Assembly: GCA_964430245.1 (NCBI GenBank)
Contig: CAYSEW010000004.1
Span: 89,364-153,363, forward strand
Length of the DNA stretch: 64,000 nt
From: CAYSEW01 sp964430245
GTDB lineage: Bacteria; Bacteroidota; Bacteroidia; Flavobacteriales_D; Parvicellaceae
Direction: 5' to 3'
The notes beneath the pieces are model-generated. The model made no database searches, had not been told where the DNA came from, and saw only the letters and a program-made list of their open reading frames with translations. A program made the position numbers and the translations under genes. Of the stretch, positions 45,667 to 55,137 are shown one piece after another (position 1 is the stretch's first letter; each line of letters begins with the position of its first letter).

Positions 45667-47310
45667 TTGAAAAGACACCTCATACATCTCTCTATTAGTT
45701 TATTACTCATAAGCTGTGTAAATAAAAAAGAAGTAGACCTCATCATTCATAATGCACATATTTTAACTATTAGTGAAAAAGAATTAGAATTTGAGGCAAT
45801 GGTAATAGATAATGGAAAGATAATAGACCTAGGAAAAGAAAATCAAATTTTAAACAAATATTCAAGTAAAAATCAAGTTGATTGCAAATCCGCATACGTT
45901 TACCCAGGGTTTATTGATGCCCACTGCCATTTTCTAAGCTACGGTCTATCTATTGAAGAAGTTGACCTAACAGGGTCTAAGTCAATTAAAGAAATAATTG
46001 ACAGGTGTTTAAATTATAAACAAAAAAATAATTGTACAATCATTAAAGGTCGTGGATGGGATCAAAATATTTGGCAAATAAACAGCTTCCCTAATAAAAG
46101 CCAACTAGATGTCCATTTCCCTGAAACTCCTGTATTATTAAGTAGGGTTGATGGTCATGCTTTGCTGGTAAATCAAAAAGCATTGGATATTTGCGGTATA
46201 GACATTAATTCTAAAGTCAATGGTGGTCATATTGAAATCATTAATGGTGAATTAACAGGAATATTAACTGACAATGCGATGGATCTAGTTTTCAATAATA
46301 TTCCTGATGCTGATAATCAAACTAAGAAAAAAGCTTTATTAAAAGCTCAGAATAAATGTTTTGAATTAGGTCTCACAACTGTAGATATTGCTGGTCTTTC
46401 TAAAAATGATGTCTTTTTGATTGATCAGTTACAACAATCAGGAGAATTAAAAATGAACATTTACGCAATGTTGAGTGATTCAAAAGAAAATTATGATTAT
46501 TTCATAGACACTCTTCAAAAGCCTTATAAAACTAAAAAATTGAATGTAAGGTCATTTAAATTTTATAGTGATGGTGCTTTGGGATCCAGAGGAGCTTGCC
46601 TTTTACAGCCTTATTTTGATGTTAACGATTCTACCTATCATGGAATGATGCTTAATAGTGTAGAACATTTTAGAGAAAGTGCAAAAAAACTAGATTTTTA
46701 TGGCTATCAAATGTGCACACATTGTATAGGAGATTCATCTGCCAGGGTTATCTTAAATATTTATGGAGATGTGTTACAAGATGTAAATGATAAAAGATGG
46801 AGAATAGAACATGCTCAAGTAATATCTCCTGAAGATTATCATCTTTTTAAAAAATTTGCAATAATCCCTTCTGTACAACCAACTCATGCAACTTCAGATA
46901 TGTTATGGGCTGTTTTAAAATTAGGAACTAAAAGATTAAAAAACAGCTATGCATATCAACGACTTTTAATTCAAAATGGGATGTTAGCTCTAGGAACAGA
47001 TTTCCCTATAGAAAACATCAACCCAATCCATACTTTTTATGCAGCTGTTGCTAGAAAAAACTTAAATGGAGAACCTAAAAATGGATTTCAAAAAGAAAAT
47101 GCATTATCTAGATGGGAAGCGATACAAGGAATGACCATATGGGCAGCACTATCAAATTTTGAAGAAAACGAAAAAGGCACCATTGAAATTGGAAAAAATG
47201 CAGACTTTATAATTTTAAATCAGAATTTATTGACAGTAGCTGAAAAAAATATTTTAAATACTAAAGTTGTATCGACTTACATAAATGGAGAACAAGTATA
47301 TCGACATTAA
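45667..47310 (+). CDS. Amidohydrolase-family lipoprotein
   Basis: A 547-residue metal-dependent hydrolase of the amidohydrolase 3 (YtcJ-like) type. The start is TTG 45667, giving MKRHLIHLSISLLLISC with a lipobox (LLIS/C), so it is probably anchored in the membrane facing the periplasm; a TTG at 45625 would overlap the previous gene. Metal ligands are in GFIDAHCHFLSYG, further residues in SDGALGSRGACLLQPY, MCTHCIGD, WRIEHAQVISP and LALGTDFPIENINP. The substrate is unknown. Convergent with the OmpA gene, with a 4-base overlap. Confidence 0.85.
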   Translation: MKRHLIHLSISLLLISCVNKKEVDLIIHNAHILTISEKELEFEAMVIDNGKIIDLGKENQILNKYSSKNQVDCKSAYVYPGFIDAHCHFLSYGLSIEEVDLTGSKSIKEIIDRCLNYKQKNNCTIIKGRGWDQNIWQINSFPNKSQLDVHFPETPVLLSRVDGHALLVNQKALDICGIDINSKVNGGHIEIINGELTGILTDNAMDLVFNNIPDADNQTKKKALLKAQNKCFELGLTTVDIAGLSKNDVFLIDQLQQSGELKMNIYAMLSDSKENYDYFIDTLQKPYKTKKLNVRSFKFYSDGALGSRGACLLQPYFDVNDSTYHGMMLNSVEHFRESAKKLDFYGYQMCTHCIGDSSARVILNIYGDVLQDVNDKRWRIEHAQVISPEDYHLFKKFAIIPSVQPTHATSDMLWAVLKLGTKRLKNSYAYQRLLIQNGMLALGTDFPIENINPIHTFYAAVARKNLNGEPKNGFQKENALSRWEAIQGMTIWAALSNFEENEKGTIEIGKNADFIILNQNLLTVAEKNILNTKVVSTYINGEQVYRH

Positions 47311-49682
47311 TCCTTAATTAGGATCTTCAATTCTGACCTACGGTTTTGCTTATGCATTTCCTCTTCACAATCCTCATCATCCTCACACATATTAAGCAAT
47401 TGTGATTCACCAAATGCATTAGAAGAAATTCTTGCTTTATCAATACCATTCTTAATTAAATAGTTGACTACTCTATCCTTTCTTTTAATAGACAACTTCA
47501 TATTATAATCTTCTGATGCAGTTGAACTAGCATGCCCATGAACCTGAATAAGTGCTTTATTATTTTCCTTTAACGAAACAATCATCGAATCTAAAACTGA
47601 ATAATACAATTCATCTATATCCGAACCATTCTTAGGGTAATAGATAATGAAATTCTCGATATGTATCTTAGTTTCATTGACTACAATCTCAGTAGTATCA
47701 AGATCCTCTACTTTAGTAGTATGATACTTAGAGGCTACCATTCTTTTATATACGAACATTCCAAATTCATCCTTTTCTAAAATGATCATTACATCGTTCA
47801 ACCTATTAACAATTTCCAATTTAACATCACTTTTAAAATAAGGAGATGATTCATCTAATTTTATTATCAATTCTTCTAGTAGAGGCAAATCATCATACCT
47901 GAAATAGAATGTTGAATCTGCATTACAATTCATTAAAAGATCACCTTTATTATCTAAAATCTCAAATTGTAATTCTTCATCTATTCCATCTAGGGATTCA
48001 AAAACAAAATTCCCAGCAAGCATCATTCTCTCTTTCTTAAATTTTAAATTTATTTCATCTTCTGTTAACAAACTAATATTTGAATCATAATCCGCATCTA
48101 ATAATCGATAAGAAAATTCACCATTAGCATCATTAGTAAGTGTAGCCATTACGTGATCAACATTATTGAAGATAATCAAGTTCATGTCTTCAGTACCTTC
48201 ATCAACTTTAATTAAAAGATTCTTATCTGTAGAAAGCAGTTCAAATTTAAAGTTCCCATATTCATCTGTTTTAGTTTCCATTACTATATTACCATCTTCA
48301 TCAATAAGATAAACTTTCATTTCATCTGGGTGTCCCTCCATCCTCTGGTATTGTAATTGACCATTCAACTCATACAGTCCTGTATTAAGATCTATATCAC
48401 TTTCATCCATTAAAGAAAGAACACTTGCACCTTCAAAAGATAATTTCCTGAAAACAAATTCACCAAATTCACCATTTTCATCAGAAGTTAACAAAGCATT
48501 GCCATCACCTTTAAATAAAGACAAAACAACATCACCTTCTTCGTTCACTTTTATCGTATATTTCTCACCTTCTGGAAGATAATCAAATACAAAATTCCCA
48601 TCTTTATCCGTTTTTGTAACAGCAACAATTTCCCCATCTTCATCCAAAAGCATCACTTCCATGTTTTCTGGATGGCCTTCAAGCCGCGTGTACTCAAATT
48701 GGCCTTTAATGTCATAATAATTAGTTTGAACAATAGCTTTTTCAATTAAATTAAAACTATATATATCATCTCCCCCTATTCCATTTTCTCTATTAGAAGT
48801 GAAATATCCAGATTTACCATCTGGATTAAAAACCATACTGAATTCATCCATTGCAGTATTGATAGATGGTCCTAAATTGACTGGAGAACCCCATTTCCCA
48901 TTTACAAATTCTGAAACAAATAAATCGAGACCTCCATAGCTATCAAAACCAGTAGATGAAAAATACATTTTATTTCCCTTAATTGTTGGGAACATATCAT
49001 TACCATTACTATTTAACGTTTCTACAACCACTGGTTCTGACCAGCCTTCAGTATTTCTTTTAGACATGAATATATTTATACCTTCATAATTACAAGGCAT
49101 ATTAGAAACAAAATAAATTGATTGACCATCTGGAGAATAAGTTGGTTGAGAATATGAATATTGCAAATCAGAAAAACTTAATTTTTCTTTTTTGAAAATC
49201 CTACCATCCAATATCTGAATTGAAAATAGTTGTGGATTATATACTTTAGCTCTTTTGGATGATTTTTTAACAACTTCAGAAAAGATAGCTTCTGAACCAT
49301 CACTATTAAAAGCTATCGGCCCTACATGTGCATCACTAATTAATAGCCTATTAAATATCTTAGGATGATTAAAAACAACTGAATCTGTTCTATAGCTTTT
49401 AACCTCAACTTTAAAAAGGTTGATATTTTTAATATGATCCCAATTGGCTTCTCCAAGTGTATTATAATCCCATTCTCTATCAGATGCAAAAACCAATTCT
49501 GTATTATACCAAACAGGGCTAAATTCTGTATACTTTGAATTTAAACCATACACTTTATTGACTACATATTCTTTTTCCACCCTAATTGAGTCATCCAACT
49601 GATTGGCACTAAAGCCACCTTTTGTAATACAGACCATAAGTAAGATCTGAAAATAAACCTGATATTTAATGACTTTATTCAT
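47307..49682 (-). CDS. PorE-like OmpA-family protein with PD40 beta-propeller and three internal repeats
   Basis: A 791-residue outer-membrane-associated protein. Signal peptide (about 1-26). A PD40/WD40-like propeller covers about 45-315, with motifs SPDGQSIYFVSNM and NPDGKSGYFTSNREN. Three related segments of about 110 residues follow (about 325-660), each beginning with GQFEYTRLEGHPENMEVMLL, GQLQYQRMEGHPDEMKVYLI or FVFESLDGIDEELQFEIL. The C-terminal OmpA domain (about 675-791) has IQVHGHASSTASEDYN and NRRSELKI. The ATG overlaps the PorP stop. Together with PorP this is the pair that forms the T9SS peptidoglycan-attached PorE/PorP module, though the TPR repeats of PorE are absent. Confidence 0.85.
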   Translation of the reverse strand: MNKVIKYQVYFQILLMVCITKGGFSANQLDDSIRVEKEYVVNKVYGLNSKYTEFSPVWYNTELVFASDREWDYNTLGEANWDHIKNINLFKVEVKSYRTDSVVFNHPKIFNRLLISDAHVGPIAFNSDGSEAIFSEVVKKSSKRAKVYNPQLFSIQILDGRIFKKEKLSFSDLQYSYSQPTYSPDGQSIYFVSNMPCNYEGINIFMSKRNTEGWSEPVVVETLNSNGNDMFPTIKGNKMYFSSTGFDSYGGLDLFVSEFVNGKWGSPVNLGPSINTAMDEFSMVFNPDGKSGYFTSNRENGIGGDDIYSFNLIEKAIVQTNYYDIKGQFEYTRLEGHPENMEVMLLDEDGEIVAVTKTDKDGNFVFDYLPEGEKYTIKVNEEGDVVLSLFKGDGNALLTSDENGEFGEFVFRKLSFEGASVLSLMDESDIDLNTGLYELNGQLQYQRMEGHPDEMKVYLIDEDGNIVMETKTDEYGNFKFELLSTDKNLLIKVDEGTEDMNLIIFNNVDHVMATLTNDANGEFSYRLLDADYDSNISLLTEDEINLKFKKERMMLAGNFVFESLDGIDEELQFEILDNKGDLLMNCNADSTFYFRYDDLPLLEELIIKLDESSPYFKSDVKLEIVNRLNDVMIILEKDEFGMFVYKRMVASKYHTTKVEDLDTTEIVVNETKIHIENFIIYYPKNGSDIDELYYSVLDSMIVSLKENNKALIQVHGHASSTASEDYNMKLSIKRKDRVVNYLIKNGIDKARISSNAFGESQLLNMCEDDEDCEEEMHKQNRRSELKILIKD

Positions 49683-50599
49683 TATAGGTATCTAGGAGAT
49701 AAAGATTTATTTTTCTTAATGTTTAAATCACATCCAATAAATACTTCGTGAGTACCTGTATTATATCTTCTTAATTTACTTAGGTCAAAATCATGACTAT
49801 AACCGATTCTAATGAAATCACTTATATTATATTCTGTAATTAGCACTAGATTTTTACTAGATCTGTAGCTAAATCCTAACCAAAGAGTTTTATTAAATAG
49901 AATACTAGCATTTAAATCATAATTAATAGGCATTTTTGAAACATACCTTACAAATAAAGATGGCTTAAATACCAAATTATCACTAAAAACAACTACTCCT
50001 CCTGTTGCTAATGTAAAGTGACGATCTAAATCAAATTGTGTCTGACCATTTTGAAAATTTTCTGTTTGTCCTATTAAATGATTGACACTTAAACCTGAAT
50101 AAAACCCTGATGTATAATAATAAACCCCAAAATCAAAATTAGGAGTGACCATTTGTAAAACCCCTCCTGTATTATGGACATCATTATTATCATAAAAGTT
50201 AAGCATGTCATTTTTTAAAGAAGTTGAAATCACCCCCCCCCTTAAACCAAATGAAATTTTACCTTTAGATGTCTTTAAATGATAAGCATAAGTACCCATG
50301 ATTGAGGCTGTTTCAGATGGCCCAATTTCATCAATAATAAAATTCATTCCTAATGCCATATTCCTACCTGAAAATGGACTATGAATTGAGAAATTCATAG
50401 TATTAGGAGCTCCATCCAAACCTACCCATTGGCTTCTATATAATAATACACTACTTAAAGAATTTCTAGAACCAGCATAAGCTGGATTAATAGTAAATTG
50501 ATTAAACATATATTGACTATATAAAGCATCTTGTTGGGCAGTTATATTAGTTGCCAATGACAACAACAGAAGCATCAATATGTTTTTAATCTTCTTCAT
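49682..50599 (-). CDS. PorP/SprF-family T9SS outer-membrane protein
   Basis: A 305-residue beta-barrel protein. Signal peptide MKKIKNILMLLLLSLATNITAQ. QDALYSQYMFNQFTINPAYAG is the family-defining N-terminus, and the body alternates strands ending in IRIGYSHDFDLS and YNTGTHEVFIGCDLN. By family it associates with the T9SS, often for secretion of one partner adhesin. Its stop overlaps the ATG of the PorE-like gene (TAATG), which implies translational coupling. Which cargo it serves is not decidable; the 1374-residue protein lies 9 kb away. Confidence 0.92.
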   Translation of the reverse strand: MKKIKNILMLLLLSLATNITAQQDALYSQYMFNQFTINPAYAGSRNSLSSVLLYRSQWVGLDGAPNTMNFSIHSPFSGRNMALGMNFIIDEIGPSETASIMGTYAYHLKTSKGKISFGLRGGVISTSLKNDMLNFYDNNDVHNTGGVLQMVTPNFDFGVYYYTSGFYSGLSVNHLIGQTENFQNGQTQFDLDRHFTLATGGVVVFSDNLVFKPSLFVRYVSKMPINYDLNASILFNKTLWLGFSYRSSKNLVLITEYNISDFIRIGYSHDFDLSKLRRYNTGTHEVFIGCDLNIKKNKSLSPRYL

Positions 50600-50782
50600 T
50601 TAAAATTCAAATATCGAATTTATTATTTTAATTGATAACAAAGAAACCTAAATATGTAAATTTTTCAACTAAAAATTAGTTTGCACATAAAATATATTAA
50701 ACTTCCTCAAGTTAGATCTAACATTAAATTTTGACTAAAATTAAAAGCACTTAATATACATCAGTTTATATTTGTATTTTAT

Positions 50783-50790
50783 TAACTTTG
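50783..50790 (+). promoter_or_regulatory. -7 box for guaB
   Basis: A perfect TAACTTTG 35 bases before the chosen ATG at 50826. It lies inside the 18-codon upstream extension from 50772, which speaks for the internal start. No TTG at the expected 18-20 base distance is visible. Confidence 0.5.
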
Positions 50791-50825
50791 CGGGAATTTA
50801 TTTGGAACCCAATGAAATTCAAAAC

Positions 50826-52298
50826 ATGTCACTAAATTCCTCAAAATTTATTGGTGAAGGCTTAACATATGACGATGTACTATTAGTACCGGCTTATTCT
50901 GAAACCCTTCCTAGAGAAGTATCTCTTGATACACATTTTACAAAAAACATCACTTTAAAAACCCCTATTGTATCTGCTGCTATGGATACGGTAACTGAAA
51001 ACGCTTTAGCTATTTCAATTGCACAACAAGGAGGGATTGGAGTGATACATAAAAACATGTCAATTGATTCCCAATCACAGGAAGTAAGAAAAGTAAAAAG
51101 ATCTGAAAGTGGGATGATACTAGACCCAATAACTCTTTCTGAAAACGCAAAACTTTCTGATGCATTAAACCTAATGTCAGAAAATAAAATTGGAGGAATT
51201 CCAGTTACTAACACCAATAATGAATTAACTGGGATCATTACTAATAGAGACCTTAGATTTGAAAAAGATCTTGATAGAATCGTTTCTGATGTCATGACAT
51301 CTAAAAATCTAATTACTGCTAATGACAACGTTGATTTATTAAAAGCAGAAGATATACTCCAAAGACATAAAATAGAAAAACTACCCGTTGTTGATGAAAA
51401 AAATAAATTGATTGGGTTAATCACTTTTAGAGATATTATTAAAGTAAAAGAACACCCAAATAGCTGCAAAGATGAATTTGGAAGATTAAGAGTAGCTGCT
51501 GCAGTAGGTGTAACAATGGATACTAAGGAAAGGATTGCCTCATTAGTAAAAGCTGGAGTTGACGCTATTGTTATTGACACTGCTCACGGTCATTCTAAAG
51601 GAGTAATAGATGTCCTGAAAGATGTCAAAAACAGCTTTAAAGGCCTTAATGTAGTTGTAGGCAACATAGCAACTGCTGATGCGGCAATTGCACTAGCTGA
51701 CGCAGGGGCTGATGCAATTAAAGTAGGAATTGGTCCTGGATCAATTTGCACTACAAGAGTAATTGCTGGTGTTGGTTATCCACAACTATCAGCAATTTTA
51801 AATGTTTCTCAAGCTCTCAAAAAAAGAAAAATTCCCATTATTGCTGATGGTGGAATAAGATTCACGGGAGATATCCCTAAGGCAATTGCAGCAGGAGCAG
51901 ATAGCGTAATGATGGGGTCGATGTTTGCTGGCACAGAAGAATCTCCAGGAGAAACAATCATTTTCGAAGGGAGAAAGTTTAAATCCTATAGAGGAATGGG
52001 ATCATTAGAAGCTATGCAAAAAGGGTCTAAGGACAGGTATTTTCAAGACACTGAAGATGATTTAAAAAAATTAGTCCCTGAAGGTATCTCAGCGCGTGTC
52101 CCTTTTAAAGGAAAACTTCAAGAAGTAATGCATCAATTAATTGGTGGACTAAGAGCTGGCATGGGATATTGTGGTGCGAAAGATATTAAAGCCCTTCAAA
52201 ATTCAAAATTCATAAGAATAACTAATTCTGGAATTAAAGAATCTCACCCTCACGATGTCACTATAACAAGAGAAGCTCCTAATTACAACCTTAGATAA
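50826..52298 (+). CDS. guaB: Inosine-5'-monophosphate dehydrogenase
   Basis: Oxidises IMP to XMP with NAD, the committed step to GTP. From the ATG at 50826 it has 490 residues, the normal length; [25 protein letters not shown] is the family start. The TIM barrel is split by tandem CBS domains (about 95-220), the substrate loop is [20 protein letters not shown] with the catalytic cysteine near residue 304, and [19 protein letters not shown] and [10 protein letters not shown] follow. An upstream start at 50772 lies before the -7 box. The SurA trio follows 28 bases later and may be co-transcribed. Confidence 0.96.
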   Translation: MSLNSSKFIGEGLTYDDVLLVPAYSETLPREVSLDTHFTKNITLKTPIVSAAMDTVTENALAISIAQQGGIGVIHKNMSIDSQSQEVRKVKRSESGMILDPITLSENAKLSDALNLMSENKIGGIPVTNTNNELTGIITNRDLRFEKDLDRIVSDVMTSKNLITANDNVDLLKAEDILQRHKIEKLPVVDEKNKLIGLITFRDIIKVKEHPNSCKDEFGRLRVAAAVGVTMDTKERIASLVKAGVDAIVIDTAHGHSKGVIDVLKDVKNSFKGLNVVVGNIATADAAIALADAGADAIKVGIGPGSICTTRVIAGVGYPQLSAILNVSQALKKRKIPIIADGGIRFTGDIPKAIAAGADSVMMGSMFAGTEESPGETIIFEGRKFKSYRGMGSLEAMQKGSKDRYFQDTEDDLKKLVPEGISARVPFKGKLQEVMHQLIGGLRAGMGYCGAKDIKALQNSKFIRITNSGIKESHPHDVTITREAPNYNLR

Positions 52299-52326
52299 AT
52301 TATATAACCTTAAAAACAATCTTAAG

Positions 52327-54282
52327 ATGAGAAAATCTATCCTTATTTGTTTATTCATTTCATTCTTAACACCTAATATGTTTTTTACACAACAAGATGA
52401 AATCTTAATGACAGTAAATGGAAATCCTGTTTATAAATCTGAATTTGAACAAATCTATTGGAAAAATAAAAAAGAAACCATTGCTACCAAGGATGATTTA
52501 AATGAATACATTGAATTATTTAAAAATTTTAAGCTGAAAGTCACAGCGGCTGAAGCAAAGGGCCTAGACACTCTTAAAAAATTCATTAAAGAACTAAATG
52601 GCTATAAAGTACAATTAGAAAAACCCTATTTAACTGATACTACCATTAATGAAGAATTGATTCGTGAAGCATACGAGAGAACTATTAATGAGATAAAAGC
52701 AAGTCACATTTTAATAAAAATCAACTCCGAAGACCCTAAAGATACATTAGCTGCCTATAAACAAATAATAACGATTAGAAATAAAATAGTAAATGAAGGC
52801 CTCGACTTTAATGAAGCAGCAGTAAAATATTCTAATGATGAATCCGCTCAAAAAAATCAAGGAAATTTAGGTTTTTTTGGAGCATTTAAAATGGTCTATA
52901 ATTTTGAAACAGCATGCTACAATACAAAATTAAATGAGATTTCAATGCCCTTTAGAACCCGCTTTGGCTATCATATTGTTAAAATCCACAAGCATAGGGA
53001 AAATAGAGGCAAAATTAAAGTTGCTCATATTATGGTAGCCGTCAAAGAAAATGACGACAAAAGAACAGATGATAATAAATGGCAAAAAATTCAAGAATTA
53101 CATCAAAAACTTAAGAATGGAGAATCCTTTAAAGAATTAGCCCAAGAATATTCTGATGACAGACAATCTGCAAGAAAAGGTGGAGAATTAGATTGGATCC
53201 AGTCCTCAGGAAATTATTACAAAGAATTTGAAACTGCTGTTTTCTCATTAAAAGAGGATAATGAAATATCTGAACCTTTCCTTACACCCGCTGGATGGCA
53301 CATAGTTAAACGAATTAAACACATACCCATTGGAGATATTAATAGCTTAAAAAGTGAAATTAATAATAAAATTCAACGATATGGAAGATCAGATATTTCA
53401 AAAAAAATATTTATAGAATCACTTAAAAAAGAATACAATTATAAAAGCTACCCTAAAAGTCTAAATGCAGTAATCAATTTAGTAACTCATAAAGGTTTTG
53501 ACAGAGAAATGATCTTAGAAAATGAAAAAAACCTTCAAGAGACCCTATTTGAATTTTCAAACAATGAGTTTAAACAAAGTGATTTTGCTTCTTTTATTCT
53601 TCGATCAAATTTAAAGGAAGTGTTGAATTTCGATAACTTTATTAATGATCGCTTAAACAAATTTGTAAATAAAAAAATCATTGCATACGAAAAAACTCAG
53701 CTTGAAAGAAAGTATCCAGAATTTAAAGGATTACTTAAAGAATACAGAGATGGAATATTATTATTTGAGATTTCTGATCAAATGATTTGGACTAAGGCAA
53801 TTAAAGATACTTCTGGATTGAAATCATTTTATGCATTGAATAAAGATCAATGGCAATGGGATGAGCGTGCAGATGTTGAGATCTTCAGCTCAAACAATAA
53901 AAAGATCATTAAAAAAGCCTACAAATTAAAAAAGAAAGGGAAATTAAAAAATGATTCTATTATTAATTTCCTCAACAATGATTCACAATTAAATTTACAA
54001 TTTAATGAAGGAAAAAAGGCTATTTCAACTGATCCAGTACTAAAAACCAATGAATGGAACACCGGTTTAAACAAGCCAAAATTAATTGACAATAAATACT
54101 GTTTTGTTTACATAAAAAACATGATTCCAGCAGGACCTAAAAAATTAAATGAAGCTGAAGGCACGATTACTGCTGCTTACCAACAATACTTAGAAAAAAA
54201 ATGGCTAAAAGAATTATCTGAACTATACAATATTGAAGTAAACTATGATGTACTTTATAGTATTAGCACTAAACCTAATTAA
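52327..54282 (+). CDS. Periplasmic peptidyl-prolyl isomerase with two parvulin domains
   Basis: A 651-residue SurA/PpiD-like chaperone. Signal peptide MRKSILICLFISFLTPNMFF. An N-terminal chaperone-like part has VNGNPVYKSEFEQIYW; two parvulin (rotamase) domains follow at about 120-220 (ASHILIKINSEDPK, GNLGFFGAFKMV, FGYHIVKI) and 225-335 (VAHIMVAVKENDD, GGELDWIQ, GWHIVKRI); about 300 helical C-terminal residues complete it. It likely folds outer-membrane barrels. First of three tandem SurA-related genes; the next starts at the very next base. Confidence 0.9.
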   Translation: MRKSILICLFISFLTPNMFFTQQDEILMTVNGNPVYKSEFEQIYWKNKKETIATKDDLNEYIELFKNFKLKVTAAEAKGLDTLKKFIKELNGYKVQLEKPYLTDTTINEELIREAYERTINEIKASHILIKINSEDPKDTLAAYKQIITIRNKIVNEGLDFNEAAVKYSNDESAQKNQGNLGFFGAFKMVYNFETACYNTKLNEISMPFRTRFGYHIVKIHKHRENRGKIKVAHIMVAVKENDDKRTDDNKWQKIQELHQKLKNGESFKELAQEYSDDRQSARKGGELDWIQSSGNYYKEFETAVFSLKEDNEISEPFLTPAGWHIVKRIKHIPIGDINSLKSEINNKIQRYGRSDISKKIFIESLKKEYNYKSYPKSLNAVINLVTHKGFDREMILENEKNLQETLFEFSNNEFKQSDFASFILRSNLKEVLNFDNFINDRLNKFVNKKIIAYEKTQLERKYPEFKGLLKEYRDGILLFEISDQMIWTKAIKDTSGLKSFYALNKDQWQWDERADVEIFSSNNKKIIKKAYKLKKKGKLKNDSIINFLNNDSQLNLQFNEGKKAISTDPVLKTNEWNTGLNKPKLIDNKYCFVYIKNMIPAGPKKLNEAEGTITAAYQQYLEKKWLKELSELYNIEVNYDVLYSISTKPN

Positions 54283-55137
54283 TTGAAATATATAGTATAT
54301 ATATCCATTCTAATATTATTTCTAATTTCATGCAGCGATGAGAATCACCAAAACAATAGAAAAAAAGTAGTTAGTGTCAATGGAACTATACTATATGAAA
54401 ATGAATTAATAAATGATATTCCTTCAGGTCTTATAGAAGAAGACAGTATTAACTTCATCAATCAATACATCAATAATTGGATCAAAGATCAGCTAGTCTT
54501 AAAAAAAGCTGAAGATCTCCTTCCTGAGCATGTTAAGAACATTAATAATAAAGTAAAAAAATACCGCAACTCATTAATTACATATGAATACGAACAGATC
54601 TATATCAAAAAAAGGTTAGACACTATTATAAATGATGAAGAAATAGAGGGCTATTACAATGATCATTCAGATGATTTTATATTAAAAGATTACATAGTAA
54701 AATGCATGTATCTTAAAATAAATAAAAACGCACCTGATCAAAAAAATCTAAAAACATCTTACCTATTAAATAATGAAGAGGATGAGCTATTCTTAAGAAC
54801 CTATTCATTAAAGCATGCCATTGAATTTTATTACAATAATGAGGAATGGGTATATTTTGATGAAATCTTAAAAAAAATTCCTTTACAAGATTTCAATAAA
54901 AAAAAATTCATTCAAAAAAAGAAAAAACTAACCTTTGAAGAAGACAGCTTCATTTATTACATTAATATTTATGATTTTAGATTGGAAGATGGCGTTTCAC
55001 CATTAAGTTTTGAAAAAGAAAAAATAAGAAGTATTATACTAAACATGAGGTCAACTGAGTTAAGAAAAAAACTAAAAGCTGATTTATACAACGATGCCTT
55101 AAAAAATAAATCAATTGAATACTACAAAAATGATTAA
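54283..55137 (+). CDS. SurA-N-like lipoprotein without a parvulin domain
   Basis: A 284-residue protein starting at TTG, directly after the upstream stop codon; no other in-frame start exists before the lipoprotein signal MKYIVYISILILFLISC. VVSVNGTILYENELINDIP is the usual start of the SurA chaperone core, but the family parvulin motifs (HIL, GGxxGW, GYHI) are not present in the remaining lysine-rich, helical sequence. It may therefore be a chaperone without isomerase activity. The stop overlaps the next start by 8 bases. Confidence 0.72.
   Translation: MKYIVYISILILFLISCSDENHQNNRKKVVSVNGTILYENELINDIPSGLIEEDSINFINQYINNWIKDQLVLKKAEDLLPEHVKNINNKVKKYRNSLITYEYEQIYIKKRLDTIINDEEIEGYYNDHSDDFILKDYIVKCMYLKINKNAPDQKNLKTSYLLNNEEDELFLRTYSLKHAIEFYYNNEEWVYFDEILKKIPLQDFNKKKFIQKKKKLTFEEDSFIYYINIYDFRLEDGVSPLSFEKEKIRSIILNMRSTELRKKLKADLYNDALKNKSIEYYKND

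Noticed and set aside
47700..48710. Repeats in the OmpA-like gene as a DNA repeat array or CRISPR
   Set aside because: They are protein-level repeats of about 110 residues with diverged DNA, not short exact repeats with spacers.
50772..50825. Upstream 18-codon extension of guaB as coding
   Set aside because: It contains a perfect -7 box and the family length and conserved N-terminus fit the ATG at 50826.
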